Source: Pseudooceanicola sp. HF7
GTDB lineage: Bacteria > Pseudomonadota > Alphaproteobacteria > Rhodobacterales > Rhodobacteraceae
Direction: 5' to 3'
DNA: 64,000 bases
Assembly: GCF_011806405.1 (NCBI RefSeq)
Contig: NZ_JAATOW010000011.1
Span: 1-64,000 of the forward strand
The notes below the pieces were generated by a model that searched no databases, was not told the origin of the DNA, and worked only from the letters and a program-made list of their open reading frames with translations. Position 1 is the stretch's first letter, and each line of letters starts with the position of its first letter. Of the stretch, positions 36,801 to 44,864 are shown piece after piece. The position numbers and the translations under genes are program-made.

Positions 36801-37307
36801 GTGGCCAAGCTGGCCGGTATCGTCACCGGCAAGCAGGAACGCAAATCGGCGCGCGGCAACCGCTTTGCCTTTGCGCAACTCTCTGATCCCACAGGGGCTT
36901 ACGAGGTCACGATCTTTTCCGACACGCTCGACCAATGCCGGGATTTCCTGGAGAACGGCGAAAAGGTCGTGCTGACGGTCGAGGCCACCATGGAAAGCGA
37001 CCAGCTACGCCTGCTGGCCCGGGGCATCGTCCCGATGGACGGGGTTGTGGCGGATGCCGGGGCCATCGGGCTGAAGATCTTCATGTCGGAGACAGAGGGC
37101 GTGGCGGCCGTTCAGGACGTTCTTCTGCGAGCCTCGGAAACCGTGCGGGGCGTGCAGAAGGGGCCGATCCACTTCTGCCTGGTGAACAGCACGCTGCCCG
37201 GTGGCGGCGAGGTGGAGATCAAGGCGAACGAAGGCTACCCGGTCACGCCCGAGATCAAGGGCGCGCTGAAAAGCCTACCTGGGATCCTGGCGGTCGAGGA
37301 AATCTGA
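33801..37307 (+). CDS. dnaE: DNA polymerase III alpha subunit
   Basis: The replicative polymerase catalytic subunit, DnaE1 type by length (1168 residues). The N-terminal PHP domain starts FIHLRTHTEYS. The catalytic aspartates are Asp403 and Asp405 in PDFDIDF and Asp559 in VKFDFLGL. The GPGRGSGAGSL segment (near 362) and the helix-hairpin-helix and OB-fold regions (about 980-1070) are all in place. The C-terminal tau-binding region ends the chain. The start ATG agrees with the conserved PHP beginning; GGCTCCGTTC upstream is a weak ribosome-binding site. Confidence 0.97.
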   Translation: MSTPPRFIHLRTHTEYSLLEGALRLKKLPGLCAAAGMPAVAVTDTNNMFAALEFSVAAAGAGIQPIIGCQVDLQWHRPEPGEKPKPPAPIVLLAQSERGYEHLMELNTCLYVAHRGELPHVTLEELEAHTEGLICLTGGALGPVGQLLQTGHRPEAQALMQRLSAAFPDRLYVELQRHPEDDGLPEAEKLTERGFVEMAYAMDLPLVATNDVYFPKPEMYEAHDALICIADGAYVDQQQPRRRLTAQHYFKSPQEMATLFADLPEAIENTVEIAQRCAFMAYRRDPILPKFADDEVAELRRMANEGLKARLDVIPHAVSVEDYQKRLDFELGIIEGMGFPGYFLIVADFIQWAKDHDIPVGPGRGSGAGSLVAYALTITDLDPLRYSLLFERFLNPERVSMPDFDIDFCMDRREEVIRYVQEKYGRDKVGQIITFGALLSKAAVRDIGRVLQMPYGQVDRLSKLIPVEGVKPVSIEKALKDEPRLAEEARNEEVVDRLLKYGMQVEGLLRNASTHAAGVVIGDRPLDRLVPLYQDPRSDMPATQFNMKWVEQAGLVKFDFLGLKTLTVIQNAIEQIHAGGRDLHVAADGTQLYEPAPGAENQINLIPLDDERTYRLYARAKTVAVFQVESTGMMDALKQMKPTCIEDIVALVALYRPGPMENIPVYCEVKNGQREITSVHESIDHILAETQGIIVYQEQVMQIAQVMAGYSLGGADLLRRAMGKKIKEAMDAERPKFEKGAAANGVDKKKASEVFDLLEKFANYGFNKSHAAAYAVVSYQTAWLKANHPVEFMAGVMNCDIHLTDKLGIYFQEVKKALELPYIPPCVNRSDAKFKVVDGALVYALGALKNVGLDAMRLIEEGRDGKPFATLYDVARRVELKKVGKRPLEMLARAGAFDELDRNRRRVFDSLDALVAYSAAIWEQKSSNQVSLFGEAGDDLPEPRLSPVNDWLPAERLAEEFKAIGFYLSGHPLDDYMGALRRKQVKTLDEVTKLAEGGALVAKLAGIVTGKQERKSARGNRFAFAQLSDPTGAYEVTIFSDTLDQCRDFLENGEKVVLTVEATMESDQLRLLARGIVPMDGVVADAGAIGLKIFMSETEGVAAVQDVLLRASETVRGVQKGPIHFCLVNSTLPGGGEVEIKANEGYPVTPEIKGALKSLPGILAVEEI

Positions 37308-37310
37308 GGA

Positions 37311-37505
37311 TCAGTAATGCGGGGGGCGTTCGTCGCCCAGGTAGACGGCATTGCCGGATTCCGCCTCGCGCGCGGCCTCGCGTTCCATCAGAAGCTGCAC
37401 CCGGCGGGTCAGCATCATGATCTCGCCCTGCTGACGGGCAACCGTTTCAGAGATCTCGTCGACGGTGCGCGTGAGATGGGCGATCTTTTCTTCCAGCTCC
37501 AGCAT
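37311..37505 (-). CDS. slyX: SlyX family protein
   Basis: A 64-residue coiled-coil protein of unknown function. The heptad-like start [19 protein letters not shown] and the C-terminal PPHY are typical of SlyX. It is convergent with dnaE, with three bases between the stops. The ATG at 37505 was chosen because the family begins here; the much longer ORF upstream is spurious. Confidence 0.88.
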   Translation of the reverse strand: MLELEEKIAHLTRTVDEISETVARQQGEIMMLTRRVQLLMEREAAREAESGNAVYLGDERPPHY

Positions 37506-37731
37506 GGGGAACCTCGTTCTGGCAGGGCTTCGGGTGGGGCGGCGGGATCCGCCCCGGTGCGTGCGGGCGTCACATATCACATGCAACGGGGATGTCTGCA
37601 GTTTCTGTCGCTGGGGCGCAGGATCGCGGGCCGGGCAGGGGGCGGGCCGAGGGCAAGACGCGGGCTGCGCTTGCCCCCCTCGGCCCCATGGGCTATGCCC
37701 CGGGCGCAATCCATATGGCAAGGATGAAGCG

Positions 37732-39216
37732 ATGGCCAAGGTGAAGAAAACGCCGCGCCCCAAGGCGGAGACCCCCAAGGGCTTCCGTGACTACTTTGGT
37801 GCGGAAGTGACGGAACGGACGGAGATGCTTGCGAAGATCGCCGCCGTCTACCATCGCTACGGTTTCGATGCCCTGGAAAGCTCTGCCGTGGAAACGGTGG
37901 AAGCGCTTGGCAAGTTCCTGCCCGATGTGGACCGCCCCAACGCCGGCGTCTTCGGCTGGCAGGAGGGCGAGGAAGAGGGCAAGGGCGACTGGCTGGCCCT
38001 GCGCTATGACCTGACCGCGCCGCTGGCGCGTGTCTACGCCCAGCACCGCAACGATCTGCCCACCCCCTACCGGCGCTATGCCATGGGGCCGGTCTGGCGC
38101 AATGAAAAGCCCGGTCCGGGGCGGTTCCGCCAGTTTTATCAATGCGATGCGGACACGGTCGGTGCCGCTTCGGTCGCGGCGGATGCAGAGATCTGCGCGA
38201 TGCTGTCGGACTGCCTGGAAGAGGTCGGGATCCCGCGCGGGGATTACATCATCCGGGTGAACAACCGGAAGGTCCTGAACGGCGTGCTGGAAGCCATGGG
38301 CGTGACGGATGAGGCCCAGCAGGCCGATGTCCTGCGCACCATCGACAAGTTCGACAAGGTCGGGGAAGAGGGCGTGCGCCAGCTTCTGGGCAAGGGGCGG
38401 CTGGATGCATCTGGCGCCTATATCGACGGTGTCGGGCTGGAAGAGACCCAGGCAGAGCCGGTTCTGGCCTTCCTGACCTCCAAGGGGTCGACGGCGGCGG
38501 ATACGCTGGCCAACCTGCGGGCGGCTGTCGGCAGTTCCGCCGTGGGCGCCGAGGGCGTGGATGAGCTTGAGCTGATCGCCAGCCTGCTGGAGGCCCAGGG
38601 CTATGGCCCCGACCGGATCGAGATCGACCCCAGCGTCGTGCGCGGCCTTGGCTATTACACCGGGCCGGTCTTCGAGGCCGAGCTGACCTTTGAAATCCTT
38701 GATGAAAAGGGCCGCAAGCGCCAGTTCGGCTCGGTTTCCGGCGGCGGGCGCTACGACGGGCTGGTCAAGCGCTTCACCGGGCAGGAAGTGCCCGCGACGG
38801 GTGTCTCCATCGGCGTTGACCGCCTGCTGGCGGCGCTGCGTGCCAAGGGCCGCATCGGCGGCAAGGCCGAGGGCCCCGTGGTGGTCACGGTCATGGATCG
38901 CGACCGCATGGCCGATTACCAGGGCATCGTGGCCGAACTGCGCGAAGCTGGTATCCGGGCAGAGGTCTACCTGGGCAACCCCAAGAACTTCGGTAACCAG
39001 TTGAAATACGCCGATAAACGCAACTCTCCCGTCGCGGTCATCGAAGGCGCGGAAGAGAAGGCGCGCGGCGTGGTTCAGGTCAAGGACCTGGTGCTGGGCG
39101 CCAAGATCGCCGAGAACGCGACGCTGGAAGAATGGAAAGACCGCCCCTCGCAATACGAGGTGCCGCGCGGTGAGCTTGTGGCGAAGATCCGGGAAATCCT
39201 TGCGGGGCAGGACTGA
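37732..39216 (+). CDS. hisS: Histidyl-tRNA synthetase
   Basis: Class II synthetase that charges tRNA-His. 494 residues, with motif 1 near KGFRDYFG and motif 2 as [19 protein letters not shown] (about 121-139). The His-specific motif is RGLGYYTG (near 303) and motif 3 is [13 protein letters not shown] (near 358). The C-terminal anticodon domain runs from about residue 380. The ATG at 37732 follows AAGGATG. It shares one base with hisZ (TGATGG), and hisS-hisZ-hisG form one operon. Confidence 0.96.
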   Translation: MAKVKKTPRPKAETPKGFRDYFGAEVTERTEMLAKIAAVYHRYGFDALESSAVETVEALGKFLPDVDRPNAGVFGWQEGEEEGKGDWLALRYDLTAPLARVYAQHRNDLPTPYRRYAMGPVWRNEKPGPGRFRQFYQCDADTVGAASVAADAEICAMLSDCLEEVGIPRGDYIIRVNNRKVLNGVLEAMGVTDEAQQADVLRTIDKFDKVGEEGVRQLLGKGRLDASGAYIDGVGLEETQAEPVLAFLTSKGSTAADTLANLRAAVGSSAVGAEGVDELELIASLLEAQGYGPDRIEIDPSVVRGLGYYTGPVFEAELTFEILDEKGRKRQFGSVSGGGRYDGLVKRFTGQEVPATGVSIGVDRLLAALRAKGRIGGKAEGPVVVTVMDRDRMADYQGIVAELREAGIRAEVYLGNPKNFGNQLKYADKRNSPVAVIEGAEEKARGVVQVKDLVLGAKIAENATLEEWKDRPSQYEVPRGELVAKIREILAGQD

Positions 39217-40325
39217 TGGTCTATCGCAGCCCCGACAAGGCGCAGGTGAAAGCCTGTGCCGCCGCCCTGCGCACGCGGTTCGAATCCGCCGGCGCCCTGC
39301 CGGTGGAAGCGCCGGTGCTGGTCTCTTCCTCTGCGTTGCTGGACCTTTACGGAGAGGACCTGCGCGCGCGGGCCTATACCACCTCTGACACCCTGCGGGG
39401 CGAGCAGATGCTGCGCCCCGACTTCACCGTGCCGGTGGTGCAGATGCACATGGCCGAGGGCGCGGAACCGGCCCGCTATACCTATTCCGGCGAGGTTTTC
39501 CGCCGCCAGGAAGAGGATGAGGCGCGGGCCAATGAATACCTTCAGGTCGGCTTCGAGATCTTCGATGGCAGCGATCCCGCCGCTGCCGATGCAGAGGTCT
39601 TTGCCCGCATCCAGACCGCGATTTCTCCGTTGAACCTCAAGGCGATGACCGGGGATATCGGAATCCTGATGGCGGCGGTCGACGGGCTGCGGACCTCTGA
39701 CGTGCGCAAGGCCGCGCTGCGGCGGCATATCTGGCGTCCGAACCGCTTCAAGATCCTGCTGGATCGCTACGCGGGGCGCACGCCGGTGTCGCCTGCGCGG
39801 GTGGCCCTGCTGAAGGCAGAGGATCCCTTTGCGGGCGCTGCCCCTGAGATCGGCCTGCGGTCACGCCATGAGGTGGCCGCGCGCCTTGAGGTGCTGCGCC
39901 AGGACCTGGCCGAACCCGCGATCCCGGCCCGGGACGTGGACCTGATCGAGGCCATCCTGGATGTTCGCGCCACCCTGCCTAACGCCTTGGAACAATTGCG
40001 CGATATCGCCGTGGACCTGCCCGCGATCTCTGACGCGGTAGAGACCCTTGGCGCGCGGATCGAGGCCCTGGAGGGGCGCCGCGTGAACACCGCCGCGGTG
40101 GAGTTCGAGGCCGCCTACGGGCGCACGCACATGGAATATTACGACGGTTTCGTCTTCGGCTTCCTGGTGGAGCGCCGCCCGGACCTGCCGCCGTTGGCCA
40201 CCGGCGGACGTTATGACGCGCTGACACGGGTGCTGGGCGCGGCGCAGGGGCGGCCCGAGGGCATCCCGGCGGTGGGCGGGGTGATCCGCCCCGGAATGGT
40301 CGTGGAACTGGGAGGCTGGGCATGA
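39216..40325 (+). CDS. hisZ: ATP phosphoribosyltransferase regulatory subunit
   Basis: A HisRS-like, catalytically inactive paralogue required by short HisG for the first step of histidine synthesis. 369 residues. It keeps the class II fold (MLRPDFTVPVVQMHM near 62, RYTYSGEVFRRQEED near 87, TGGRYDAL near 330) but not the HisRS histidine motif. It overlaps hisS by one base and hisG by four, so the three are coupled. Confidence 0.93.
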   Translation: MVYRSPDKAQVKACAAALRTRFESAGALPVEAPVLVSSSALLDLYGEDLRARAYTTSDTLRGEQMLRPDFTVPVVQMHMAEGAEPARYTYSGEVFRRQEEDEARANEYLQVGFEIFDGSDPAAADAEVFARIQTAISPLNLKAMTGDIGILMAAVDGLRTSDVRKAALRRHIWRPNRFKILLDRYAGRTPVSPARVALLKAEDPFAGAAPEIGLRSRHEVAARLEVLRQDLAEPAIPARDVDLIEAILDVRATLPNALEQLRDIAVDLPAISDAVETLGARIEALEGRRVNTAAVEFEAAYGRTHMEYYDGFVFGFLVERRPDLPPLATGGRYDALTRVLGAAQGRPEGIPAVGGVIRPGMVVELGGWA

Positions 40326-41017
40326 GCGTGAAGCTGGGTGTGCCCTCCAAGGGCCGGTTGATGGAGAAGACTTTTGACTGGTTCGGCCAGCGGGGCGTGA
40401 CCCTGGGCCGGGCCGGGTCCGACCGGGAGTATGCCGGGAAAGTCGAGGGAATCGAAGGGGTTGAGCTGGTGCTGCTGAGCGCGGGCGAGATCCCCAGGGA
40501 GTTGAACGCAGGCCGGATCCACCTAGGCGTGACAGGCACCGACCTGGTGCGCGAGAAGCTGGGCCAATGGGAACAGCGGGTCGAGGAACTGGCAGAGCTG
40601 GGCTTTGGCCATGCCGACCTGATCCTGGCCGTCCCCGCCTTCTGGGTGGACGTGGAAAGCCTGGATGACCTGGACGCGGCCGCGGCGGCGTTCCGGGCCC
40701 GGCACGGGTTCCGGATGCGGATCGCGACGAAGTATCACCGGCTGGTGCGCGAGTACCTGAAGGAAAAAGATGTCGCGGATTATCAACTGGTTGACAGCCA
40801 GGGGGCTACCGAGGGCACGGTGAAGAACGAGACGGCAGAGGCCGTGGCGGACATCACCTCCACCGGAGAGACCCTGCGCGCCAACCACCTGAAGATCCTG
40901 CCGGACGGCACGATCCTGAAGAGCCAGGCGACGCTGTTCCGGTCGCGCTCTGCGCCGCTGTCGGACGAGGATCGGCTGGCGCTGGCCGCGCTGATCCGCC
41001 AGTTGGGCCTGGATTAA
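40322..41017 (+). CDS. hisG: ATP phosphoribosyltransferase, short form
   Basis: Catalyses ATP + PRPP to phosphoribosyl-ATP, the first committed step of histidine synthesis. 231 residues: the short form, which lacks the C-terminal regulatory domain and relies on HisZ, encoded next to it. Recognisable parts: GVPSKGRL (near 5-12), LSAGEIPREL (near 55), the PRPP loop DSQGATEGTVKNETAEAVADI (near 158-178). It ends the hisSZG operon. Confidence 0.95.
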   Translation: MSVKLGVPSKGRLMEKTFDWFGQRGVTLGRAGSDREYAGKVEGIEGVELVLLSAGEIPRELNAGRIHLGVTGTDLVREKLGQWEQRVEELAELGFGHADLILAVPAFWVDVESLDDLDAAAAAFRARHGFRMRIATKYHRLVREYLKEKDVADYQLVDSQGATEGTVKNETAEAVADITSTGETLRANHLKILPDGTILKSQATLFRSRSAPLSDEDRLALAALIRQLGLD

Positions 41018-41093
41018 CCCCCCTTGCCATAGGTTTACCGGGGCGTGCGTGCCTGTCGGTGCGCCCCGGCGCCCGACTCGGGGTCATGTCCCT

Positions 41094-41192
41094 GGTTAAC
41101 GGGGCAAATCCCGGCAAAACCCCACGTCTGTATTACGTCGGTATCGCGTCGGTATTACGTCGGTGCCCATGTCGGTATCTGGCCGGGTTAAC
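41094..41192 (-). repeat. Iteron-like element copy B (inverted)
   Basis: The minus strand reads GTTAACC (41192-41186), 8 bases, TACCGAC (41177), CACCGAC (41165), TACCGAC (41154 and 41143), TACAGAC (41132), with spacers 5, 4, 4 and 4. GTGG, 21 bases and GTTAACC (41100-41094) follow. It matches copy A at 22973-23070 in architecture. Another GTTAACC lies at 41212-41218 (plus strand). Confidence 0.85.
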
Positions 41193-41254
41193 GGGGCGTG
41201 CGGAGAGATGCGTTAACCTTTGGGTGACGGGACAACCTGCGGTCTGCCGGGCGC

Positions 41255-41662
41255 TCAGGGGATGTCGCTTTCCCCGTCCTGGGCTGCACGGGGGCCGCCC
41301 ATGCGGGTGGCCAGAAGCCGTGCGTAGCGGTCCGGATCGGCCTCTGCCAGGCGGTCGAGCGACTCTGCCGTGCGTTCTGCCAGTTTCGACAGCGCCACGG
41401 CCTTGCCGGCCCGGATCCGCAGGTGAAGGTCCTCCACCTCGGGCAGGGGGGTGCCCTGGTCCTGGGACAGGGTGCGCAGCGCGTCGATCACCACGCTCAG
41501 CTGGGTGCCGTAACTGGCGACCTCCGTATGGATATGCGCCTCTATGTCCGGCTGGCCGGCGATGTCATCGGAAAAGAGCCGGGGTTCGATCCGTTGCGTG
41601 ACATCGCCCGAAAATGGCGCCTTCCAGAGCGCGAAGAGCGTGGGCATGGGATTGGGAAACAT
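41255..41662 (-). CDS. Hypothetical protein, unknown function
   Basis: A 135-residue soluble protein, mostly helical, with a moderately acidic middle (IEAHIHTEVASYGTQLSVVID) and an Arg-rich helix near residues 100-118. The ATG at 41662 has CAGGAGG six bases upstream. No family is recognised, though proteins like it occur in Rhodobacteraceae. It lies between hisG and the DUF1489 gene with room for its own promoter. Confidence 0.6.
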   Translation of the reverse strand: MFPNPMPTLFALWKAPFSGDVTQRIEPRLFSDDIAGQPDIEAHIHTEVASYGTQLSVVIDALRTLSQDQGTPLPEVEDLHLRIRAGKAVALSKLAERTAESLDRLAEADPDRYARLLATRMGGPRAAQDGESDIP

Positions 41663-41874
41663 GGGCGGCCTCCTGTGGCTGCCCAAGTCAACCGGAGCTT
41701 GTGCGCCCCTGTCAATCTTGCCTGTGCCCGCAAGGGGCGCTGTGGGGGATTTCCCGGCGCAGGGCCGCTGGGGTGCCTCTGGCATGGTCGCAGGCCCCGG
41801 CGACAGGCGCGGGAGGCGCAGCCGACAACGGCGCTGGCCCCCTCGATGGGGGCAGGGGCGTCACCCCGGGTAGC

Positions 41875-42306
41875 TTAGATCACGCCGATTTCGGCCAGGG
41901 CGGCGTTCAGCTCTGGCGGCAGGTCGTCATCGCTGGCCCGCGCGGCGGTCAGATCGCGGGGCGCATCTTCGGGCTTGAGGTAGCGCCAGCCCTGGAAGGG
42001 GCGCTTCTGGCTGGGCGCAACGCGGTGCAGCTCAGGGTCCAGCACGATGGCGCAGCGGCGGACGCCGTCGCCCCGGTCGACCTCTTCCAGGGCCACGATC
42101 CGCTGGCGCGCCTGAATCTGTCCCTTGATCACCCAGAAGATGGATCCGCCGGCCAGAAGCTCTGCCTCTTTCTTCGGCCACATGCGGGTGACATGGCGGG
42201 GGCGGGCATCCCCGGTGCGGGCCAGGGCGGTTTGCTGCCAGGCTTCCAGGTCTTCCACGCTTTCAGTACCAACCGAGAGCTTCACGAGATGGACTGTGGG
42301 AGACAT
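41875..42306 (-). CDS. DUF1489 family protein
   Basis: A 143-residue cytosolic protein of DUF1489, widespread in alphaproteobacteria and of unknown function. Typical segments are VHLVKLSVGTESVEDL at the N-terminus, RMWPKKEAELLAGGSIFWVIKG (near 41-62) and PFQGWRYLKPEDAP (near 103-116). It is divergent from nrdJ across 266 bases. Confidence 0.8.
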   Translation of the reverse strand: MSPTVHLVKLSVGTESVEDLEAWQQTALARTGDARPRHVTRMWPKKEAELLAGGSIFWVIKGQIQARQRIVALEEVDRGDGVRRCAIVLDPELHRVAPSQKRPFQGWRYLKPEDAPRDLTAARASDDDLPPELNAALAEIGVI

Positions 42307-42342
42307 GCGGATAATTTCCTGTTAGACTTGGTACCGAGATCT

Positions 42343-42389
42343 GCGCGACAGAGTGTGTGGCAAAAGGAACGCAACACAAGATGTGGTGT
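42343..42389. promoter_or_regulatory. Candidate pair of NrdR boxes upstream of nrdJ
   Basis: The box ACACAAGATGTGGTGT (42374-42389) matches 13 of 16 positions of the NrdR consensus ACACWATATATWGTGT. A weaker partner at 42343-42358 (about 10 of 16) starts 31 bases earlier, the spacing typical of NrdR pairs. Confidence 0.45.
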
Positions 42390-42572
42390 CCTTTTCGCCC
42401 ATTGCACCCTGAAAGCAACTTGCCTAGGAAGATAGCCTGTCACACCGCCGCTGCAAGCCCATCCCGATCACCTGTCCATTAGGACAGCTGCGCTAGGGGG
42501 TGAAACCGTGGCGGTCCGCCGTTAGACTCCGCACGAGACACCGCACCAGCCCCTTCTGCCAAAGGAACACCG

Positions 42573-44864
42573 ATGACCCGTTTTGCCGCCCCGATTGCCG
42601 AACAAGTCTGGGATATGAAATACCGCCTCAAGGAGGCAGATGGGACCCCCGTCGACCGCTCTGTCGAGGATAGCTGGAGGCGAATCGCACGCGCCCTGGC
42701 CTCGGTCGAGGAGGACGCGGATCACTGGGAAAACGAGTTCTACGGCGCGCTGGAGGATTTCAAGTTCCTGCCCGCCGGGCGGATCACCGCCGGCGCCGGG
42801 ACCGGCCGCCGTGTGACCCTGTTCAACTGCTTCGTCATGGGCACGATCCCCGACAGCATGGCCGGCATCTTCGACATGCTGAAAGAGGCCGCGCTGACCA
42901 TGCAGCAGGGCGGGGGGATCGGCTATGATTTCTCCACCATCCGGCCGCGTGGCGCGGATGTGAAGGGCGTGGCGGCCGACGCCTCTGGTCCGCTCAGCTT
43001 CATGGATGTCTGGGACGCCATGTGCCGCACGATCATGTCCGCCGGTTCGCGCCGCGGCGCGATGATGGCGACCATGCGCTGCGATCACCCCGATATCGAG
43101 AAGTTCATCGAGGCAAAAAGCGATCCCGCCCGCCTGCGCATGTTCAACATGTCCGTGCTGGTCACCGATCCCTTCATGGAAGCGGTCAAGGCCGATGGCT
43201 CCTGGGATCTGGTCTTTGAAGGCAAGGTCTATCACACGCTGCCCGCGCGCGAGCTGTGGAACAAGATCATGCAGGCGACCTATGATTACGCCGAGCCGGG
43301 CGTGATCTTCATCGACCGCATCAACAAGGCCAACAACCTGAACTACTGTGAGACGATCGCGGCCACCAACCCCTGTGGCGAACAGCCCCTGCCGCCCTAT
43401 GGCGCCTGCCTGCTGGGGTCGGTCAACCTGGCGCGGCTGGTCACCGATCCTTTCGGAGAGGATGCGGAGCTGAACCTGGAGGCGCTGGACAAGCTGGTGC
43501 GCATGGCGATCCGCATGATGGACAATACCGTCGATGCTTCTGGCTTCCCGCTGGAAGCCCAGGCGCGCGAGGCCGAGGCCAAGCGCCGCATCGGCCTGGG
43601 CGTCACCGGGCTGGCAGACGCCCTGCTGATGCTGGGCCTGCGCTACGGCTCGGATGAGGCCGCCGAACAGACCGAAGCCTGGCTGCGGGCCATCGCGCGC
43701 AGCTCCTACCTGGCCTCTGTCGACCTGGCCAAGGAAAAGGGCGCCTTCCCGCTGTTCGACAAGGAGGCCTACCTCGCCTCCGGCACCATGCAGACCATGG
43801 ACGAGGACGTGCGCGAGGCCGTCGCCGAACACGGCATCCGCAATGCCCTGCTGACCTCCATCGCGCCCACGGGCACGATCAGCCTGTTCGCGGGCAACGT
43901 CAGCTCCGGCATCGAGCCGGTCTTTGCCTATGAATACACCCGCAAGGTGCTTCAGAAGGATGGCTCGCGCACCGAAGAGAAGGTCGTCGATTACGCGGTG
44001 AAGATGTGGAAGGACCTGAAGGGCGACGCGCCGCTTCCGGAGTACTTCGTCAACGCCCAGACCCTGGCCCCGCTGGAGCACGTCAAGATGCAGGCGGCGG
44101 CGCAGAAGTGGATCGACAGCTCCATCTCGAAGACGATCAACTGCCCCGAGGACATCAGCTTCGAGGACTTCAAGGAAGTCTACATGGAAGCCTGGGACAC
44201 GGGCTGCAAGGGCTGCACGACCTACCGCCCGAACGACATCACCGGGTCCGTCCTGTCGGTCGAGGAGACCAAGGAAGAGGCCAAGCCCGCGATGCCGGAA
44301 GAGGGCGGCGAGATCGTCTACATGGCCGATCCGCTGGACCGTCCGCAGGCGCTTGAGGGCAATACCTACAAGCTGAAATGGCCTGACAGCGAGCACGCGA
44401 TCTACATCACCATCAACGACATCGTCATCGGCGGTCATCGCCGGCCCTTCGAGGTCTTCATAAACTCCAAGAACATGGAGCATTACGCCTGGACCGTGGC
44501 GCTGACGCGGATGGTCTCGGCCGTGTTCCGGCGCGGGGGTGACGTGAGCTTCGTGGTGGAAGAGCTGAAGGCGGTCTTCGATCCGCGCGGTGGGGCCTGG
44601 ATCCAGGGCAAGTACATCCCGTCGATCCTGGCAGCCATCGGCGGCGTGATCGAGCGCCACATGGTGGCCACCGGCTTCATGGAAGGCGAGGGCCGCGGCC
44701 TGAAGGAGGACCCGGCGGCCAAGGTCGTGGGCCTGGAAGAAAGCGGCTCCGGCGGCACCGCCATGAACCGCGGCAAGGCCTGCCCGAGCTGTGGCCAGTA
44801 TTCCCTGCAGATGGTCGAAGGCTGCATGACCTGCACCAGCTGCGGACACAGCAAATGCGGGTGA
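42573..44864 (+). CDS. nrdJ: Adenosylcobalamin-dependent ribonucleoside-diphosphate reductase (class II)
   Basis: Makes deoxyribonucleotides with a B12-derived thiyl radical, with or without oxygen. 763 residues. Active-site residues are Cys86 in LFNCFVMG, the NPCGEQ motif with the radical Cys268, and the Cys in GACLLGSVNL (near 279). The C-terminus carries a Cys-rich tail (CPSCG, CMTCTSCGH) that shuttles reducing equivalents or binds zinc. Only the large subunit is needed, and no nrdB-like gene is near. Ecm in this window is also B12-dependent. No B12 riboswitch is seen upstream. Confidence 0.95.
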   Translation: MTRFAAPIAEQVWDMKYRLKEADGTPVDRSVEDSWRRIARALASVEEDADHWENEFYGALEDFKFLPAGRITAGAGTGRRVTLFNCFVMGTIPDSMAGIFDMLKEAALTMQQGGGIGYDFSTIRPRGADVKGVAADASGPLSFMDVWDAMCRTIMSAGSRRGAMMATMRCDHPDIEKFIEAKSDPARLRMFNMSVLVTDPFMEAVKADGSWDLVFEGKVYHTLPARELWNKIMQATYDYAEPGVIFIDRINKANNLNYCETIAATNPCGEQPLPPYGACLLGSVNLARLVTDPFGEDAELNLEALDKLVRMAIRMMDNTVDASGFPLEAQAREAEAKRRIGLGVTGLADALLMLGLRYGSDEAAEQTEAWLRAIARSSYLASVDLAKEKGAFPLFDKEAYLASGTMQTMDEDVREAVAEHGIRNALLTSIAPTGTISLFAGNVSSGIEPVFAYEYTRKVLQKDGSRTEEKVVDYAVKMWKDLKGDAPLPEYFVNAQTLAPLEHVKMQAAAQKWIDSSISKTINCPEDISFEDFKEVYMEAWDTGCKGCTTYRPNDITGSVLSVEETKEEAKPAMPEEGGEIVYMADPLDRPQALEGNTYKLKWPDSEHAIYITINDIVIGGHRRPFEVFINSKNMEHYAWTVALTRMVSAVFRRGGDVSFVVEELKAVFDPRGGAWIQGKYIPSILAAIGGVIERHMVATGFMEGEGRGLKEDPAAKVVGLEESGSGGTAMNRGKACPSCGQYSLQMVEGCMTCTSCGHSKCG

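Noticed and set aside
33849-36935. 1028-residue open frame antisense to dnaE
   Set aside because: dnaE is unmistakable on the other strand; the antisense frame has His/Arg/Gln/Val-rich noise with no domain.
42307-42572. Cobalamin riboswitch before nrdJ
   Set aside because: No GCCACTG-like B12 box or matching stems were found.
42522-44849. 775-residue frame antisense to nrdJ
   Set aside because: nrdJ has complete active-site motifs; the opposite frame has none.
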